From the NCBI GenBank assembly GCA_028015205.1, contig CM051513.1, positions 49,612,341 to 49,676,340 on the forward strand: DNA of 64,000 nucleotides, written 5' to 3'. Both the position numbers and the translations under genes were made by a program. This document shows positions 44,298 through 56,205 of the stretch, one piece after another. Within the stretch, counting starts at the first letter, position 1, and the number at the start of each line of letters is the position of its first letter. The stretch comes from Mytilisepta virgata. Taxonomy: Eukaryota; Mollusca; Bivalvia; Mytilida; Mytilidae. The notes beneath the pieces are model-generated. The model made no database searches. It saw only the letters and a list, made by a program, of their open reading frames with translations, and was not told the DNA's origin.

Positions 44298-45282
44298 TTA
44301 TGAATCTGTTTTGACTCTATTTCTAACTTTGTATACGACCAGTGATTGAGGTATAAACATTGCTTGTCACATTTGTGTGACCTAATAATGAAGCCGAAAA
44401 GAGATAAACGAAAACAAAAGACCCAAAGAAATAGGATATGAAAACAAACAACCACTGCATCTTCGGAGTTATAACTTTTATTGTCGAAGGTATAAAACAG
44501 TAGCAAGAACCTTTAATCCATCAAAATATAAAATGTTTTGATATTTTACATTGAAATAACTCAATTTCATCCCAGGTCAAGGTCAGTTCTTTCGGTTATT
44601 ACTCTGCACGCCTTGAACTACGGCAGACGAGGAACGTTTACCTAATACAACCTTTTGATTGTAGGCCGTATGGAATTTATTTGACAATATTTGGCATGTA
44701 TTTCTGTTTTATCACGTGTTTTGATCTAGACTGCCCGAGACAGTTTCAAAATTATTTCCCTGGAGACTATCCGTGTTTTGTCTCATCCTAGGGTAAGACA
44801 AAGAAATCTCATACCGGTAAAATAGGAACTGCTTTCTTTCAAAGTTAAAAATTAGAAAGTTAAGTAAAACTAACAGAGAGCTGAACGGGTTATGGACATC
44901 AATGTAATAGCTTAAATATGCAAATATGTGGACTGATTTTTCTCAGCAAAGTTGTGGCTAAGATTTCTGTCACACCTTTACGTCTTTCAAGTCCATTTAC
45001 TGCTGAAATCAATATAATAATTATAAATTTACTTTTGTGAACTTCTCTTTCCTAAGTTTGCAGACAGAACTAAATTGACGTGAAACGTGGCTCCTGGCTT
45101 TCCCCGTGTATTTTACATTTATAAAATAAAGTTCAAAAAGAAAGTCAATTCTATTTTGTGTAGATTGTACAACTTATCACAGAATTTGTTTTCCCCAGTC
45201 CTGTGGTCTTCCGGAATTTACCAATTGTCTTACTGTAAATACTCCAAAGATCAGTAAATTCAAACTGATCTGATAAAGATTA

Positions 45283-45502
45283 GGGACGAGATCAAAAATT
45301 CAATGTCGGATAAAAAACTTAATTCAAATAGTTTGGGGGTGGGGGTGTAAAATTTTTTTATCCGACATCCATTTTCGGATATGCCCATATAGGTCAATCA
45401 ATTTTTCCCAAATTAAGTTAAGAGGGGGATGGGGGTGGGGTCAGTGAAAAAACTATGTGAATTAAGTTTTTTTATCCTACATTGAACTTTTGATCTCGTC
45501 CC
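45283..45502. mobile_element. 220-bp MITE with ~46-bp terminal inverted repeats
   Basis: It begins gggacgagatcaaaa and ends ttttgatctcgtccc. The inverted repeats extend inward about 46 bp with a few mismatches (to aacttaattca / tgaattaagtt). TTA stands directly on both sides (45280-45282 and 45503-45505), compatible with a TTA or TA target duplication. The interior has G- and T-runs and no coding frame, so it would depend on a transposase elsewhere. Confidence 0.85.
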
Positions 45503-45505
45503 TTA

Positions 45506-48500
45506 GTTTATTAATGTTCAAGGTTGTATCAGGAAGTAGATAAAAATATATATTACACTTGTTAGCAACTGCCGTCAAATAATAAATTATTTCACTACGA
45601 ATTTTTCAGTTTCTCTAGTAAAACGTAGCGAAAGTATTGTGGTGTATTTTACACTATAGACTGCTTGGATTGGAATGGCTTTCATTTTGAATTGAATGGT
45701 TAAAGTTCGAAACCATTACAGGCAGACATCTCAATCAGGCCATACATGTATGCATTCATTTTAGTTTCAAACGAATTAGATTTAAATGGAACACTTTTTC
45801 GTCATAATATTATTAGCGTTATTTTATCAATTCATTAACATGAAGTTTTTTCTATTTATGAATAGACCGAAAAGAATCCTTAATTTAATTCCAATTTGTT
45901 TTGACATCTAGAACGTTGCGATTTCCAATGACGTCATAGTGAAGTAGAAAATTTAGGCTATAAGATGATTAAAAAAATGAGCAATCAAATTATTTCTGGA
46001 TAAGTGTGACAAAGTCATGATCTTTTAATATAGGTGTGTGTTCTTCGGGTGAATTAAACCAGCACTTACATTGATCCTGTATGTTGTATGATTGGCAACT
46101 ATATTTATTTATTTGCCTTATATTTTTTTGGCAGATTTAAAACAGTTCAAAGAAATACATGATAATCATGACAACTGAAAAACTATAAACTGTGTGTCAG
46201 AAGGATAAATCAAATTAAGTTCTAAAAGTAGAGGCACGAATATTAATATTGTTTAAAATCATATTCCAAAGAGGTTTCTGTCATTCCAATTGTATATAAC
46301 TTGGGTATAATATATGTTTTTTCTGCATTGCTTTAACATTTTTGACGCAAGATTAGACGCGCTCTATGAACAATACTATAAAGTATTATTCTAAACAGCA
46401 TTAAGATTCTGGAGAATTCAAGGCGACAAAAGACACAAATAAAGTTCAGTCAAGTTGTCATTAACGTTCATTAATTAAAATTTCTGAAGTTTTCTTCATT
46501 TTCAAATTATTAGTGTCACGTCACCAAACTAAGTCAAGGAATAAACATCTTTTCTGCAGTTATCATCCGTCATTCATTCCATGTATATGAAATGTACGAC
46601 GACTGGTTCCCAGCATTAAATTATCCTGTGATATGAACAACTTTAGCTATTAACATAATAAGAACTGTACATCATCATTCAAAACTGAAGGTAATAAATC
46701 GTGATATAACGGATCCTTATTTTCTTATTTTCCGCATATGATGTAGCGGTTAAGTGTTTTACTGCATGCCTTATCAAATCCAGGTGTACAATACATATTT
46801 AGGTGGCTATGCTTTGTCACTTCCTCGTAGAAAAAAATTCCCTTTGACATTTATTAAGTAAACAGTTACATTTTCTTAAAAAACAATAAAACGGATCAAC
46901 ATTGGCATACCAATCAATTAACCTATCCATCGAAAGACACTCGGAGAGACGAGAATGAAAGAACACAAAAAACAAATATAGAAACAACAGAGTCAGTAGT
47001 AGTGAGGTTAAACCTAATAATATCTACATCTGCATTTCAATATATATACATGTAATATGAAGTGTATTTGTTATAACTTGTACGTACTAATACATTCAAC
47101 AAACAAAATATTAATTTCCAATTTGGTAACATATTATGATTCATGATTCACATAAATAATCATTTAAGAACAGTTTAGGCAGAATGCAATGAAGTTTTAT
47201 TATTTCTCGTCCTTTTCGTACACGTTTAAGATCTGTATACTCCGCCCTTCTTACAGTTATAGAGTTCTTTGTCAATAATTTAACGAAGAATTAGACTTTT
47301 AATTTATTTTGCTCTATTTGTATATGCATTGTAATTGTACATATAGGCAAACCAGATACTATTCTTATGTTTTCTCTCATTTGTCTGAATAGACAATACC
47401 GCAATTGTTCTATATTTCGTAGGCATATTAAAAAAAGGCCTCGTTATATATACCAAATATAATGTTTCTATATATTCCCTACAAGATACATAAATGTTTA
47501 GAAACACTATATAAAATATGATCATCTGCCATAATAAAATAGACCACTGTGGCACACCTGCACACAATTTCAAGTAAGTAGAACAAAAAGCTTTGTTTAC
47601 ATTTTTTTCCCAAATAGGTGTTATGAAACCACGATGTCACACTTTATGTAACGCTAAAGAAAATGCTCAAAAAAGCAATATACCAGTATTCTGTCCTTTC
47701 AAAAGAATTTAAACCATGAAAAATTGGGTGCATAATGTATACTTGAGAAGTTGATATAAGAAACTTTTATACGTGCTTGTAAACTACCTTTTTCAATAAC
47801 GTTGCCAACACAGCCTTTCAGGGAAATTGGAAGATAGCTTAATGCAAAGATGCATTACATAATTTTAATGGTAGGAACACGAGAAAATTTCCAGCATGGT
47901 GGATAATTATACTGATGTAAAAACCTGTTTAAAATAATTCAAATAACAGTCACTAATTTTGGGGGGAGGGGAATTTTTTAACGTCCTAAAGCTAATCTTA
48001 TCAAGACTCGACGCTCTTTGTTGATATGATATGTCATTCATTTTATTTTCATGTTCTTAGAATTAAAAGAAAATTAGCTATTTTTATCTTAGTTTCAATT
48101 TTATTTCCGAAGATGTTATTATAAATTTTTACAAATTTGATTCAAAGAAAACGATTAGTATTAATGGAAATACTTTACGAAATAAAATGACCAGGCTTTT
48201 TCCAGAATTAAGACTAGAAAGAATAGATGCGTTGATTCAGCAATGACAGGGTAAATCCTATATACTTCATTAGGAGCTCACACGAAAAACCCATTTACAA
48301 CCCTGATTGAAAAGCAAAGACAAATTCAACACTCTTCATGAGCATGCAAACCATTTCTGATGACGTCGTTTCCTTTCCTTTAATTTCCCGTAACGAAACT
48401 TCAGATCAGTCACTTCCTGTGACGTAATTTCCGGTTACACATAAGTCATAATTTAAAACCTCCCCTATACTAGGTTTACCCAAAAGCGCTGCATCTGAAC
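45506..48500. other. AT-rich sequence between gene A and gene B
   Basis: No clear gene. An 89-codon minus frame at 47304-47573 has no recognisable domain. A possible tiny terminal exon of gene A at 47200-47249 is described under findings. The rest shows nothing I can name. Confidence 0.4.
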
Positions 48501-48529
48501 AATGCTAATAGGAATAGAAACATTGATTC

Positions 48530-48720
48530 TTTTTAGGTCTTACTATACATATCGAAGAGAGACATATACTAAATTTTACGAAGGGACGACTTTAATTTTC
48601 GACTTACTATCTTCCCTTTCCTTGGCGGAGACGTCCCTCTGGCACCATCGTATGGTGTGTACATATCACAGTTTGTACGTTTTGCACGAATTTGGACAAG
48701 GTTAGAACATTTAGAACCAT
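48530..48720 (+). pseudogene. Penelope-like element RT fragment
   Basis: Frame pieces read YTKFYEGTTLIFDLLSS and, after a shift, PSYGVYISQFVRFARIW. They correspond to the YDKRDDFNF...YGVYISQLIRYAR stretch of PLE reverse transcriptases, with frameshifts. It is a short relic. Confidence 0.6.
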
Positions 48721-49297
48721 ACTATAACTAAATTACTTCTAATAGAGGGTTGTATATATTTCACAAACTGCGTAATCCTTTTTAATTTTCTTTATAATAG
48801 ATATCAAGATCTTTTAGCTAAATTCTAGGCGTTCAGAGAAAACACTATGAACGGGTTTTCCATCTTAGTTTCTACATTTTACAGTTCAAGCAAGAGGTAA
48901 TCTTATTTGTTATTATTCTGTATAGGCTTTCATATTATGTTTTATACGCCAGAGTGTCAGAATAGATAAGTGGAGGGGGTGGGGTTGGTAGCCATAAACC
49001 AGTTTGTACTAAGTCAGACTATCATGACTCTCTGTCGTATTCATTTTGTGTTATGTGCTTTTTATGTTTTTTTTTGTCCCGGGTTTTGTCTGTTAGGTTA
49101 TGTTGATTAATTGGTATGTCATTGTTGAACTTTCTAGTTCCCTTTCGATGTATTCTGTCGATTAAATAATTCTTTGGGTTGAAAGAAGAAAAAACTACGA
49201 TACAAGAGCCTATATCGCTCACCTGGATTTAACTTGTCCACCTTGAGGAGGACTACAATTTTAGTGTAGCAGTCAATTTGGCTGGTTTTCCCATACG

Positions 49298-49830
49298 GTA
49301 TTACGTTAAACTAAGTTTGCCTGTGGTGGTCATCTTGATCGATAGTCGGGGTCATCGGACATTATTCTGAAAGAGAACAATATAAGGACCATTGCTGCCA
49401 AGTCAGGTTCATATTGGTGAAGTGGTTTCAGACAGGAAGATTGGTAAATGAACTTTCCCATAGGGCCCTATGTTAGACTAATTTCGGCTGTGGCGGCCGT
49501 CTTAGATAACAGTCGGGTTCATCGGACACAATTGTAAAAGAGGGCCGTGTAAGGACCATTACTACCAAGTCTAGTTTTAATTGGCTCAGTGGTTTCAGAC
49601 AAGAAATTTTTTTAATGAGTTTTCCCGTAGGGTCCAATGTTGAACTAAGTTTTTTTTTAATTCATCCCCCTTTTTATGTTTTTAGAAGCAGCAGCCATAT
49701 TGGTTGGAAGTGATGCCGGACACAATTTTTGGAAGGGGGGGGGGGGGGGGCACCAAAGGACCATTCCACCATAGTTTGGTCCCAATTGGCAAAGTGGTTT
49801 CAAAGGAGAAGAGGAAAAATCTACGCCGGA
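49298..49830 (+). repeat. Diverged tandem repeat, about three ~170-bp units
   Basis: Three successive units share the order cataGGGcc(c/t)aatgtt, a ggtgg/ggcggccatctt-like block, tcatcggacacaatt, aaggaccatt..accaagt and attggc(t)aagtggtttca. They begin near 49298, 49466 and 49631. The last contains a G-run (49734-49750). The lead-in has tatatcgctcacctgg at ~49211. A related array on the other strand lies at about 62260-62860. Confidence 0.7.
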
Positions 49831-50049
49831 CAACGATGGTCATCAAATAGTTAAGGTAAATATTCTCTTAAAGGTTGTAACAGTAGAAGACAAATTTATA
49901 TACAGTAATTGTGAAGGCTACTTGGTAAAAAGGATTTATGAGATTATACATGTTGTGATAGTTTTATGGCCTTTCAGAATTCAAAATTTATCAGTATTTT
50001 ACAATGTTATAAATTAACGATAAAATAATTATATATGATATGGGTTGAC

Positions 50050-50830
50050 ACCGCCGTGAAGAAATATCTAGTTGATAAAGTTACACTTCCTTGACGGGGT
50101 TCTTAAGGAAAAACCGAAGAAGTTAGTCCATATCTTTAATTTCAGCTTCCGCTATATCGATCATGTTTTATCACTCAACAATACACGTTTTGAGAATTTC
50201 TTACATCTCATCTATCCCATTGAGCTCGAAATTAAGGACACTGCCAAGTCTGCATCTTGTCTTGACTTTTACTTCGAAATTGACACCAGAGGAAGGCTGA
50301 ATCCAAAACTTTACTACAAACGGGATGACTTTGATTTTCCAATCGTCAGCTTCCCATTTTTGAGCGGCAATATTCCAGACGCGCCGGCGTGCGGAGGGTA
50401 TATTTCACAAATCATACGTTATTCTAGAGCTTGTAACATATACCTTGACTTCCTGGACAGACACCGGCTCCTGGCAGGAAAGTTGCTCAAACAGGGGTAC
50501 GTTGCTCCTTAGTTGCAATCACACTATTAAAGTTTTATGGACGTCATCATGACTTGGTTGACAAGTATGAAAAACCGCTTTCCAAATGAAAATGGACCTG
50601 TTTTATTGAAGTTGTCCCTTCTTCATATCGGATTTAACATGGGCAGCATGGAGGGTGTCATGGAGGAACCAGAGACCGCTTACTCGTCTGTAGCACCTGA
50701 ATCTATCCCGGTCTTTTGGTGGGGGTCAATGTTGTTCATATATTTTTGTTTTTAAGTGTAGTGTTTATATTGTTTTGGTCCTGTCCGGAGTATGTCAGTT
50801 ATTTTCGATTTTTCCCTCCTCGGATATTTC
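50050..50830 (+). pseudogene. Penelope-like element RT remnant with 3' flank
   Basis: The 50072-50512 frame carries FSFRYIDHVLSLNNTRFENF, where the catalytic YIDD is YIDH. It continues through YPIELEIKDTAKSASCLDF, LYYKRDDFDFPIVSFPF and GGYISQIIRYSRACNIY to LLKQGYVAP. These are typical PLE RT C-terminal motifs. The His for Asp change and the missing N-terminus show it is inactive. Sequence to ~50830 resembles the downstream part of such elements. LINE L8 is inserted right after it. Confidence 0.8.
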
Positions 50831-50863
50831 TTGACTTTACTTGACTAAGACTTAGAGATATAG

Positions 50864-50875
50864 AATAAAGATAAT
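50864..50875. repeat. Target-site duplication, left side of L8
   Basis: aataaagataat, with a shared preceding g giving 13 bp; identical to 55756-55767. Confidence 0.9.
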
Positions 50876-51583
50876 TGATTGATTGATTGAAAATTGTTTT
50901 ACGCCGTGTGAGCGACATTTAAGCCATTTCACGGCGAGAACAAATTAAATTAAGTTTGATACTATCTAAAACGAATTAACTATCTACAAATAATATTTAA
51001 GGAGAAAATAAAAAAAAATAAAACAAATACAAACGTTCAATATGTAAAATAATATCACAGACAAACTTGGCAAAATAACATCACAGATACGCTATTAAAT
51101 AAAATAACAACATGGACAACATATGAACAAATTTAAACTTAATGGATTCTATTCAAGAATGCATCCAGACAATATTCTTGAATACAGTCCAACGTCTTTC
51201 AAATATTGTAAAATATGGTTGCCAGCAACCTTTGTAAATAAATCTTTTATATTGTTGACTGTGTAGTACCGACAAATAATGTCGGATTTATCCTATTAAA
51301 GAGTATTTCACAGTCTGTCGACATTGGCACGGGATGCACTCAGGAGGCAGCTCACTTTCTAAAATAAAAGTATGAGTCGTCCTGGTGTGGCCAATGCGAC
51401 ATCTAGTTAAAACCACTTGTTTCTTCGGCTTCTGCCGAAGGAAAAAACATGTTTGCCAACAGTTGGCTCAATAGTATGTACATTTGTAATTTATTTTCTG
51501 TCAGGAGATCCCACTGGAACTGCCACAGATGTAAAACCTATTTATAAATCACAAGTTTAAAATCCGTATAAGGCACTGACATA

Positions 51584-53360
51584 TTAGTGTAAAAAATGTT
51601 GCTGAATTATAATTGGGTTTGTTTCAGACTTTTTATGTTTTCTGAGGTCAAAAATAAATTTAGGTTTGGGTACAAGCCAAGGTAGCGATTGAGGTATATT
51701 AATAGGGGCTATTTCATCAAGGTTTAAGTTAGAACCAGAAATATGTGGTTTCATTCGAAAACCAAATGGGGAAATTTTATTTTCATGTTGTTCAAATATA
51801 TCCTCATAGGGAGGATTGAAAACAGAGTCGTAGGCAGGATTTGAAGGATATGCTTTTAGCTTGGTTAAGTATTGTAAACAAAGTTTTATCCTACGGTTAT
51901 AAAGAGACGGCTCGTTCACCTCTACGTATAAACTCTCCACAGGAGATGTTTTGAACGCCCCCAAGGCCAAACGTAGGCTTTGGTGGTGAACAGTATCTAA
52001 AATTTTTATATAGGATTTGCGAGCAGATCCATATATAATGGAACGATAATTAAGTTTTGATCGTACAAGTGATCGATTTAGATTTAACAAAATGTTTTTA
52101 TCAGCACCCCAGTCAGTGCTAGAAACAACTTTTAAAATATCCAATGCTTTCAGGCATTTAGCTTTAAGCATTTTGATATGGGGTAGAAAGGTAAGTTTAC
52201 TGTCAAAAAGTAACCCAAGGAATTTCGTTTCTTTAACTACATTAATAGGTACATTGTAGAGTTTGAGTTCAGGGTCTTGATATAACTTTCTTTTATTACA
52301 GAAATGCATGCAGGCAGTTTTTGAGCTAAAGAATTTAAATTCATTTTCCGTAGCCCATTTTTCAATTTTAGTAAGAGATAACTGCAATTGACGTTCTATA
52401 GTGTTCATATTTTTGGCTCTGTAACAAATCAAAAAGTCATCAACATAAAGAGATCATTCAACATTGTAATGTAAGGTTTTTGCAAGACTGTTAATTTTAA
52501 TGCTAAAGAGAGTAACTGAGAGAATGCATCCCTGGAGAACACCCATCTCTTGTTGAAACGGATCAGACATTGTTGTAGTCACCCTGACTTTGAACTCCCT
52601 TTCAGATAGAAAGTTGTCGATACATGAAGGTAATCTACCTTTCAACCCCATATCGTTTAAATCTTTTAAAATACCATATTTCCAAGTGGTGTCATACGCC
52701 TTTTCCAGATCGAAAAAGACAGACACCACGTGTTCACCTTTAGCAAACCCGTTGCGTATAAATGATTCGAAGCGAACAAGATGATCCAACTTGTTTCTGC
52801 CCTGCCGGAACCCACACTGTATATTGGACAGGAGACCATTCGTCTCTAGGAACCAAACAAGGCGGTCGTTAATCATCCGTTCAAGTGTCTTGCAAATGCA
52901 ACATGTGGGGGCAATTGGCCGATAATTCGACGGTTCAAAATGATCTTTTCCAGGTTTTGAAACAAGGATAACTGTCGCAAGATTCCAAATGGAAGGCAAG
53001 TCATCAGTTTCCCATACATTATTGAGAAGATCTAAAAGTATTTCAAGAGAATTGTCAGGAAGATATTTCAAAAGTTTATAGTGAATATCATCAGGGCCAC
53101 ATGCTGTGTCATGGGCTTTCAACAGAGAGATTTTAAGCTCATCCAAAAAATAAGGGCGGTTGTAATCTTCTAAATTGTTAGATTTGAAATTGAGTTTGTT
53201 TTTCACGGTTCGGTTTTTAATCCTTTGGAATTCCTCGGAATAATTCTGAGAAGAATGTTTTGAAAAAGTTTCGCCGCGTTTATTCGATATATCATTTTCT
53301 GAGGTCAAAAGAGTTTGGCCATCTTTTAAATGGTGAAGATTGGCCTTTCGGTCAGACAAG
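51584..53360 (-). pseudogene. L8 ORF2 remnant (RT only), fused to ORF1
   Basis: Frame 52454-53395 begins with ORF1-type codons (CQGVIRDRDLSD) joined in frame to the ORF2 linker (RKANLHHLKDGQTLL). It runs through FFDLEKAYDTTW and a GVLQGCILS version of the GVPQGSILS motif. Frame 51584-52432 continues after the YVDD region (ICYRAKNMN). At ~51585-51595 it jumps toward the C-terminal part, deleting nearly all of RNase H. No endonuclease is present. Confidence 0.85.
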
Positions 53361-53722
53361 TCACGGTCTCTAATTACTCCCTGACACGATTTCATTGTCC
53401 TGTGAGGAATAACGGAGATATGGAGATTGCCAATTGTAGTTAAAGGAGAGTAGATTTTTTATTGTTGTTGCCTATAACATTCGACGAGGAGATTTCCAAT
53501 TTTCATTTTTGAAACTTTTTGTACAGTACCTACACAACCTTGTAATGATTTTTGAAGGATAAAAGGCGAAATTTTGGTCAGAGGTTTAACCGGATCTAAA
53601 CTCGTCAGTACTACATATTTTGAAAATATATCAGAAGGTGTATTTGCAGATTTAAGAGTGTGTTCCTCATCATCACTTGATTCTAATTGTCTTTTAGAGC
53701 TTGTTGGTGTTTGGGGTTTCAT
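53361..53722 (-). pseudogene. L8 second ORF1 N-terminal part
   Basis: The ATG at 53722 begins MKPQTPTSSKRQ, followed by SDDEEH, LTKISPFILQKSLQGC and KMKIGNLLVECYRQQQ. A TAA then stands at the same place as the ORF1 stop in L1. Here a one-base deletion (TC-A6 to T-A6) seems responsible instead of a substitution. Upstream it is joined through a short AGRGQGQPNN stretch to the Ser-rich end of another ORF1. Confidence 0.8.
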
Positions 53723-53759
53723 ATTGTTTGGTTGTCCTTGCCCCCTGCCTGCCTGTCTG

Positions 53760-54933
53760 TTTCGTATTTTTTCTGAAGAGGACGATAGTGAGGTATTCTG
53801 AGATGATGATGATGGTTTGACTGGTGATTTCTGGTTAGATTTAGAAGTCCTTTGTTTTTGGGATTGTGAAATTTTATCAGAAGTTGAATTTGAAGGGGTA
53901 ATAGAGCCAGATGTCTGAGATGAATTTGAAGTCATAGACGGCTTAGATTTAGACGAGATGCTTTTTTGAATATTGAAGTTAGATAGCGGAATAGGTTGTT
54001 CTGCTCCATTAGGCGAATTCAGTCTGAGTTCCGAAAGATTTAGTTTGGGATGGACCTTTCAATTTATCTGCTTAGCTGGATGCGAGTTCTCCGAGACGAA
54101 GACCATTCTTCTAGCTTCTTGGTAACTGATATTGTTGTCAATTTTGGCTTTTTGTGTATTCGTATTTCTTTTTTGTAAAAATTTTTGAATTGGCCATGTG
54201 AGTTGAACCGCAATTTGAACATTTGGTTTCAATCTGGCAATCAAAATTGGAATGATCTTATTCTGAGCATTTGACACATTTTTTAGAGCCTTTACATGAA
54301 TTCCTACCATTCCCAAATTTCTGACATTTGAAGCAACGGATAGGGTTAGGTATGTACTTGTCAACTTGAATTCTATAGGGACCAAGATAAATATGTTCTG
54401 GAATATTGGGAAGACCAAAGGTAATCAGGTAAGTGTCCAATTTCAAAATTTTATCATTCGATTTTTTGGTGAATCGTTTGACTTTGGAAACATTTTGTGG
54501 TTTAAGTTCCTGACAAATTTCTTCTTCTGTTAAATCTGAAAGATCATGGTCTCTGTCTCGAATTACTCCCTGGGAAGTGTTGAGGGTTCTGTGAGGAGTA
54601 ACGGAGATCTGAACATCTGCAACTAAAGTAAGTGAAAGTAAATTTATTGAGAGCTGTTGTCTGACACATTCGACTAAGACGCTTCCGGTTTTCATTTTAG
54701 ACACTTTTTTAACTGTACCAGCGCAGCCTTGGATTGATTTACTTAAAGAGAAAGGCGAAATTTTTGTCAAGGGTTTGTCACTTTATAGACTTGTCATTAC
54801 CAAAAATTTTGAGAATGTTCCTGAGACTGAGTTTGACTGTTTTACTTTATGTCCATCATCATCTTCTGCGTCACTGCTTTCTAATTTTCTTTTGAAATTG
54901 GTTTGTTGGAGGGTTTGATTTGAAAAAAACCAT
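53760..54933 (-). pseudogene. L8 first ORF1, frameshifted
   Basis: The start ATG is at 54933. Conserved region at 54258-54770: ISPFSLSKSIQGCAGTVKK, RDRDHDLSDLTEEEICQEL, then the first knuckle CFKCQKFGNGRNSC, where Asn replaces the usual His ligand. Later knuckles are broken by frameshifts (54059-54418). The Ser/Gln-rich tail (53760-53935) runs on into the second ORF1 copy instead of ORF2. Confidence 0.8.
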
Positions 54934-55755
54934 GGTGATTTAATTCAGTTTCGTTGCCCTTGTTCCCCGCCCGCCTCGGAGCAGCACCAATATGATGTAT
55001 ACTTGCCGCATTTGCGGCAAACACTAGTGCTACAATGGCAAGATACTCGTATAGAGTACTTCTATATAGACACAAGCTTCGTGCCTGTTACCCGAGGAAA
55101 CAACTATCCGAAGTTGAATCTACACGATTGACCCATATGCCACCGCCATCTTGAACTATCCCGTTTAGATAGTACTATTGTTTTACAGTTTGAGATAGGA
55201 AATGTTCAAGGGCTTGGCGTGACTAGATAAAGTAAGGGCCAAAGTGGCATATTTCAGCCACCAGGATCCCGTCCTTTATCCTTATGGGTATCCACACACG
55301 CCAAACATGTGGCCTCATTAAGTCGAGGAAGCTTGTCCCTTGAGCCACCGCCTTCTCTGTGCTTCCGTCAGTGGTTGTTATCCAAGACCTGGAACCCAAA
55401 CATCAACCTACAGCGATACATGCAAACCACCTATCCCTCCCATTGTATCTCAGTTTATGAGGGTTCACTTGGGCCTTTTCAAACAACCACGAGAAAAGAG
55501 CAGAGGGCAAGACATGACCAGTAAATGGCTTGACCGGGACCATCGAGCCATTCTTGGAACCGAGTATACCGTCTAGGTAAAGATTGTGCCCCAGATGGTG
55601 ATCTGAACTGTTTTTTCCGGCCATCCGGAACACTCCCTATTACCGACATTGGTTTGCGACACACGGCAAACATGTCGCCTCTTTATGGGCCTCTTACGCC
55701 AAGCCGAGGAGCTGTGGGCCTATTCTAATTTGTGTCCCCGGGACCCACATGGGGG
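54934..55755 (-). other. L8 5'UTR
   Basis: A family 5'UTR with deletions. The near-palindrome (acttgccgcatttgcggca at ~55004) and the terminal block (acatgtcgcctctttatgggcctc) are present. The middle module near 55222 and one near 55565 are shortened. Confidence 0.8.
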
Positions 55756-55767
55756 AATAAAGATAAT
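55756..55767. repeat. Target-site duplication, right side of L8
   Basis: aataaagataat, identical to 50864-50875. Confidence 0.9.
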
Positions 55768-56205
55768 AGTGTTGTTTCTAATTAAGCTCTTATTGTGTTT
55801 AGTTTATTCTGATTCTTGCAGAAATTCATTGAATTGGTTTTTATAAAGACCGCTTCTTTTGACATTAAAATATAATTTAGTACCAACTCGACAATGAATC
55901 TTAAAACGTGAAAAAATGTTGTATTTTATCACAAAGATCACTGTGAAGAACCACATTCGGTGCAATCATATCTATCAATACTCACCATCCGAAATGAATC
56001 GTTCAAATTGGCTATATTCCTGAAATTAATCTTTTCCTTGTGCATCGTTTTTATGTCCTATAATAGTAAATGTAGAAATACACTAGTTCCTTTCAGACGT
56101 TAGTTCATTTATGATCCAGAGACTTTGAACATGTCTTGATTCAAATGTATTTAAAACATGTATCATAAATCTTTTAAAAAAAAAGAATGGCGAAAGAAGG
56201 TATAC
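55768..56205. other. Unassigned AT-rich sequence
   Basis: No gene or clear repeat seen. It is the flank of the L8 insertion site and leads into a PLE remnant. Confidence 0.4.

Larger units (their letters stand above)
50876..55755 (-). mobile_element. LINE L8, rearranged chimeric copy
   Basis: A 4880-bp insertion with a tail (tgattgattgattg, ttttacgccgtgtgagcg) at the left, the family 5' end (acccacatggggg) at the right and a 12-13-bp duplication. Read 5' to 3' on the minus strand: 5'UTR, ORF1 (54933 to ~53760), a second ORF1 start (53722 to ~53355), then directly ORF2 linker/RT (from ~53350), RT end, 3'UTR. The endonuclease and most of RNase H are missing. One outer duplication suggests a single insertion of an already rearranged RNA, or changes after insertion. 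Confidence 0.88.

Noticed and set aside
44171..44506. 111-codon minus frame
   Set aside because: It runs through the foldback sequence and has no known domain or splice context.
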